From assembly GCA_004010935.1 (NCBI GenBank), contig CP026511.1, forward strand, positions 2,170,001-2,234,000: a stretch of 64,000 nucleotides of DNA, written 5' to 3'. The DNA comes from Pseudomonadaceae bacterium SI-3. GTDB lineage: Bacteria > Pseudomonadota > Gammaproteobacteria > Pseudomonadales > Pseudomonadaceae. A program made the translations under genes and the position numbers. Each line of letters opens with the position of its first letter. Positions within the stretch are counted from its first letter, which is position 1. This document shows, piece after piece, positions 60,995 to 64,000 of this stretch. The notes under the pieces are model-generated. The model was not told the DNA's origin and ran no database searches. It was given only the letters and a program-made list of their open reading frames with translations.

Positions 60995-62866
60995 TTATGT
61001 CGGGTACAACCCTTCGGCGCGCAAACGCTTGTACAAGGTGTTGCGGCTCACGCCGAGATGGCGGGCCAAGTGCGAAACGTTGCCGCGACAGGCTTCGAAC
61101 TGAGCACGCAGAGGCTCATTCGCAAGCATTGGGAACGGCACTGTTTCGCTTGTCGAGGCGGAGGCCCCGGTTCTACCTTGAGCCGTCAGCCTTACGTCCG
61201 CATCGGCAAGGAAATCATCTGGTAAATGTTCCACTCGGATCGGTTGGTCCTGGGCCAGCGCTAGCGCGACCTGCACAACGCTGCTCAGCTGACGTATGTT
61301 CCCCGGCCAAGGGTGGCTGTCGAACAGGCGCAGCACGTCGGGACTGAGACCGGCCCACTGCTGTGGTTCGCGGTGCTGTTCCCATACCCGCTGGAAAAGG
61401 GCGTGCTTGTCATAACGCGCGCGGAGGGGGGGCAATTCAACGCCGAGGCCGCTGACCCGGTAGAACAAATCCTGACGAAAGCGACCCTTTTCGACCTCCT
61501 GGCGTAGCGAACGGTTAGTTGCGCAGATCAATCGAAAGTCGACTGGGTAGGGCTCACCGCCGCCCAGCGGCTGGACGCTGCGTTCCTGCAGGACACGCAA
61601 TAGACGCGCCTGCAAGCTCAGCGGCATATCGCCGATTTCATCGAGGAACAGCACACCACCATCTGCCTTGCGGATCAGGCCCAGGCTGCCTTTCTGGTGC
61701 GCGCCGGTGAATGCACCTTTTTCGTAGCCGAAGAGTTCCGACTCGATCAGCTCGCTGGGAATCGCTGCGCAATTCACGGCTATCAGCGGGGCGTTCGCCC
61801 GTGAACTGGCCGCATGCAATGCTTTGACCAGCACTTCCTTTCCGACACCCGTTTCGCCGTTCACCAGAATCGGAATGTCTTTTTCGAGCATGAGCTGAGC
61901 CTGGCGAATCACCTTATGAACCTGCGGGTCTCCCTGATCGATGCGTGCTAGGTCGATGGCGTGTTCCGGTCGGCTATCCGGTGTCCGAAAATCACGGGCC
62001 TGAATACGCGGCTTCTGCGGGCGTCGAACAAGGCCATGAAAGCGATGATTGCCCGCTGTCCGCAGCAGCATCGGCTGGTCCTCGGGCTGGCTGAGCAGCT
62101 GCCGCAGCGGGACGTCGAACAGCCGGTCGATGCGGCTACGAGTAAGCGCCAAGCCCAGCAAATTGTCTGCACGTCGATTGGCTGAAACGATCAGCCCCGA
62201 TTCGTCGAAGACCAATAGACCGGCCCACTGACTATCAAGATTGTCCTGGCCGGTATTGAACGTCAGCTGGAAATAATCATCGCGGAACAGATTCAAGATC
62301 AGCCTGTTTTCAACCGACTGGCTCATCATCTTGACCATGCCCAGCGTGTGCGATGGCGGGAGGTAGCTGTCGCTGGACACGTCGAGCACCGCGATCAGCT
62401 GTCGTTGGGCGTCGTAAATGGGCGACGCCGCGCCGGACAGATATCGGTTGGCCTGGAGGAAGTGCTCGTCCCGTTGGATATGCACGGCTTGCCCGCTGGC
62501 CAGTGCGGTGCCGATCGCATTGGTTCCAGTATCTCGCTCCATCCAGCTGGCGCCCGGCTTGAATCCGCGTTGCTGCGCGGGGTCGACGAAGCGCCTGTCA
62601 CCCCAGGACTCAAGCAACTGTCCGCCGCTGTCGGCAAGCAGAATCAGGCAGCTCGAATTCGAAAGGATGTTCTCGTAATAAGGCAGCACTTCACGCTGCG
62701 TGGTCTGGACCAGGTTTCGCTGACGTTCCAGCAGGGCATTGACGTCTCTCTCCGCTGGGTCGCCAAAGCTGGGGATGCTGAGCGGGTGTAGTCCGTAGCG
62801 TTCGCAACGGCTCCACGAGCCTTCTACCAAAGCCTGGTGTGAGATGGGCTGGGCTGGGTTGGCCAT
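60995..62866 (-). CDS. Sigma-54-dependent activator, AcoR-like (GAF-PAS-AAA-Fis)
   Basis: A 623-residue enhancer-binding protein. The N-terminal GAF sensor (about 55-210; ERDTGTNAIGTALASGQAVH) is typical of AcoR-type activators. A PAS-like segment (about 215-290) follows, then the AAA+ domain with Walker A NGETGVGKEVLV, the sigma-54 contact loop ELFGYEKGAFTGAHQKGSLG, and Walker B DGGVLFLDEIGDM. A Fis-type HTH lies at the C-terminus (GNVSHLARHLGVSRNTLYKR). The GAFTGA loop is intact, so it should activate sigma-54 promoters. It is divergent from a sigma-54-type promoter and ABC operon, its likely target. Confidence 0.93.
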   Translation of the reverse strand: MANPAQPISHQALVEGSWSRCERYGLHPLSIPSFGDPAERDVNALLERQRNLVQTTQREVLPYYENILSNSSCLILLADSGGQLLESWGDRRFVDPAQQRGFKPGASWMERDTGTNAIGTALASGQAVHIQRDEHFLQANRYLSGAASPIYDAQRQLIAVLDVSSDSYLPPSHTLGMVKMMSQSVENRLILNLFRDDYFQLTFNTGQDNLDSQWAGLLVFDESGLIVSANRRADNLLGLALTRSRIDRLFDVPLRQLLSQPEDQPMLLRTAGNHRFHGLVRRPQKPRIQARDFRTPDSRPEHAIDLARIDQGDPQVHKVIRQAQLMLEKDIPILVNGETGVGKEVLVKALHAASSRANAPLIAVNCAAIPSELIESELFGYEKGAFTGAHQKGSLGLIRKADGGVLFLDEIGDMPLSLQARLLRVLQERSVQPLGGGEPYPVDFRLICATNRSLRQEVEKGRFRQDLFYRVSGLGVELPPLRARYDKHALFQRVWEQHREPQQWAGLSPDVLRLFDSHPWPGNIRQLSSVVQVALALAQDQPIRVEHLPDDFLADADVRLTAQGRTGASASTSETVPFPMLANEPLRAQFEACRGNVSHLARHLGVSRNTLYKRLRAEGLYPT

Positions 62867-62923
62867 GTCGCCTCTCTGTCGCGGTACGTTCTTGTTGTTT
62901 TGTGTTTGTCACCGTCGGTGCCA

Positions 62924-62981
62924 TGAACAGTCTTGTTCATTTTTGTTCACTGTCAATGTTCACAACTGTTCATTTTGAACA
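62924..62981. repeat. Cluster of six TGTTCA/TGAACA hexamers (activator-site array)
   Basis: TGTTCA occurs at 62934-62939, 62944-62949, 62957-62962 and 62967-62972; its complement TGAACA at 62924-62929 and 62976-62981. The outer pairs form inverted repeats (TGAACA-GTCT-TGTTCA and TGTTCA-TTT-TGAACA). They lie 55-112 bp upstream of the -24/-12 promoter, the usual place for enhancer sites. Confidence 0.75.
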
Positions 62982-63035
62982 CTTAACAACAGCGGCCTGC
63001 ACAAAGCGCCACGGGCTAGAGCGGTTTAGCTTAGC

Positions 63036-63051
63036 TGGCATGGATATCGCT
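63036..63051 (+). promoter_or_regulatory. Sigma-54 (-24/-12) promoter
   Basis: TGGCATGGATATCGCT has the invariant GG-N10-GC spacing and matches TGGCAC-N5-TTGCT at most positions. It lies 35 nt upstream of the ABC-transporter ATG and downstream of the hexamer array. Confidence 0.7.
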
Positions 63052-63085
63052 CTGAATCCTTCCATAACAACTAGAAGGATGCGGC

Positions 63086-64000
63086 ATGTCCCTCACCCTG
63101 GAACACGTCACTAAAACTGTCGATGGCCAGCTGCATATCGACGACGCCAGCGTCATTTTCGAACCTGGCTCGTTCAATGTGCTGATCGGTCGAACCCTGT
63201 CGGGCAAGACCTCGTTGATGCGACTCATGGCGGGGCTCGACAAGCCGACTCGGGGGCGAATCTTAATGAACGGCGCCGACGTAACCGGGGTTCCGGTGCG
63301 CAAGCGCAACGTGTCGATGGTGTACCAGCAGTTCATCAACTATCCGACGTTGACCGTGTACGAGAACATCGCTTCACCGTTGCGACAGGCCGGATTCAGT
63401 AAAGCCGAGATCGAGCGCAAGGTGCGCGAAACCGCCGAGATGCTGCACATCGAAGCCTTCCTGAAGAAACACCCGCTGGAACTCTCCGGGGGGCAGCAGC
63501 AACGTACTGCAATGGCCAGGGCGTTGGTAAAGGACGCCGATCTGGTCCTGTTTGACGAGCCGCTGGTGAACCTCGATTACAAATTGCGCGAAGAGCTCCG
63601 CCAGGAAATGCGTGAGCTGTTTAAAACTCGCCGCAGCATCGCCGTATATGCGACCACGGAGCCGAACGAGGCTTTGGCGCTAGGCGGAACAGCAACCGTA
63701 TTGCATGAAGGTCGGGTGATTCAGAGCGGGCCGACGTCGGAGGTGTATCACCGTCCCAGCCAGGTGCTCAGTGCCGAACTGTTCTCCGAGCCGCCGATCA
63801 ACTTGTTGCCAGGGCGAATCGCGGCGAACGAGGTCAGTTTTCAAGACTGCATGCATTTCCCGCTTAACACCGATCTGAGCGGGCTGGACAAAGGCGAGTA
63901 TCGCTTCGGGATCCGCCCCAGTCATATCGGGCTGGTGCCTTCCAACGATGATGATTTGGAAGTGTCTGGCACTGTCGAGCTGGCAGAAATCAGCGGTTCT
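63086..64000 (+). CDS. ABC transporter ATP-binding protein, GlpS-like (5' part, runs off window)
   Basis: The first 305 residues of an importer ATPase of the MalK/UgpC kind; the C-terminal part is cut by the window. Walker A is the variant IGRTLSGKTSLMRLMAGLD, the signature is LSGGQQQRTAMARALV, Walker B is DLVLFDEPLVNLD, and the regulatory domain begins near RFGIRPSHIGL. The variant Walker A and the opening (VLIGRTLSGKTS) resemble GlpS of the Rhizobium glycerol importer GlpSTPQV, so glycerol or a related polyol is a reasonable guess. AAGGA lies upstream of the ATG. Confidence 0.88.
   Translation, partial: MSLTLEHVTKTVDGQLHIDDASVIFEPGSFNVLIGRTLSGKTSLMRLMAGLDKPTRGRILMNGADVTGVPVRKRNVSMVYQQFINYPTLTVYENIASPLRQAGFSKAEIERKVRETAEMLHIEAFLKKHPLELSGGQQQRTAMARALVKDADLVLFDEPLVNLDYKLREELRQEMRELFKTRRSIAVYATTEPNEALALGGTATVLHEGRVIQSGPTSEVYHRPSQVLSAELFSEPPINLLPGRIAANEVSFQDCMHFPLNTDLSGLDKGEYRFGIRPSHIGLVPSNDDDLEVSGTVELAEISGS

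Overview
This window looks like chromosomal DNA of a gamma-proteobacterium of the Pseudomonas family, most likely the Pseudomonas stutzeri (Stutzerimonas) group. The evidence is high GC, dense coding with short gaps, and recalled gene order close to P. aeruginosa in two blocks: mltD-gloB-methyltransferase-rnhA-dnaQ-ldcA-dienoyl-CoA isomerase-fimL-nudC-TSUP...cysI, and acnB-DUF1289-usp-miaE-lpxH-ppiB-glnS-cysS. I saw no rRNA, tRNA, CRISPR array, prophage or insertion sequence. The taxon is inferred from gene content and synteny, not from a search.

Layout. 1-12.7 kb: the start of a peptide-binding protein, an HDOD signalling protein, mltD, gloB, then methyltransferase-rnhA-dnaQ, lysine decarboxylase ldcA, a dienoyl-CoA isomerase, the twitching-motility scaffold fimL and nudC. 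12.6-22.8 kb: a TSUP permease, a lipid-flavoured minus-strand cluster (SDR, phosphotransferase, SCP2, histidine phosphatase), sohB, a YhdH-type reductase, sulfite reductase with its DUF934 partner, and three small-protein genes. 22.9-28.2 kb: the most unusual region, a cobalamin riboswitch controlling an exported, membrane-anchored CobN-like protein, an ExbB/TolQ-like proton channel and a DUF2149 protein that resembles ExbD. 28.2-34.9 kb: an LRR-protein kinase with a small membrane protein, an RlmN-family radical-SAM paralogue, an MFS transporter, DUF1883, and a MarR-EamA pair. 35-46.3 kb: B12-dependent methionine synthase metH, nfuA with an IscR-like box, a REC-CheC plus PAS-GGDEF pair, a type IB topoisomerase, small hypothetical genes and a chemoreceptor. 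46.6-62.9 kb: uppP, an epoxide-hydrolase-like protein, a CSD-DUF1294 protein, ybiT, acnB with a strongly structured leader, usp with an Anr-type promoter, miaE, lpxH, ppiB, glnS, cysS. 61-64 kb: a sigma-54 activator divergent from the first gene of a GlpS-like ABC importer, with a TGTTCA operator array and a -24/-12 promoter between them.

How the genes work together. The CobN-ExbB-DUF2149 operon is a candidate energised envelope machine regulated by vitamin B12; metH, a B12-dependent enzyme, lies about 7 kb downstream. Several signal-transduction genes (HDOD, fimL, REC-CheC/GGDEF, MCP, LRR kinase) suggest control of motility and surface behaviour. The rest is mainly housekeeping: DNA replication and repair, tRNA charging, envelope synthesis, TCA cycle and sulfur assimilation.
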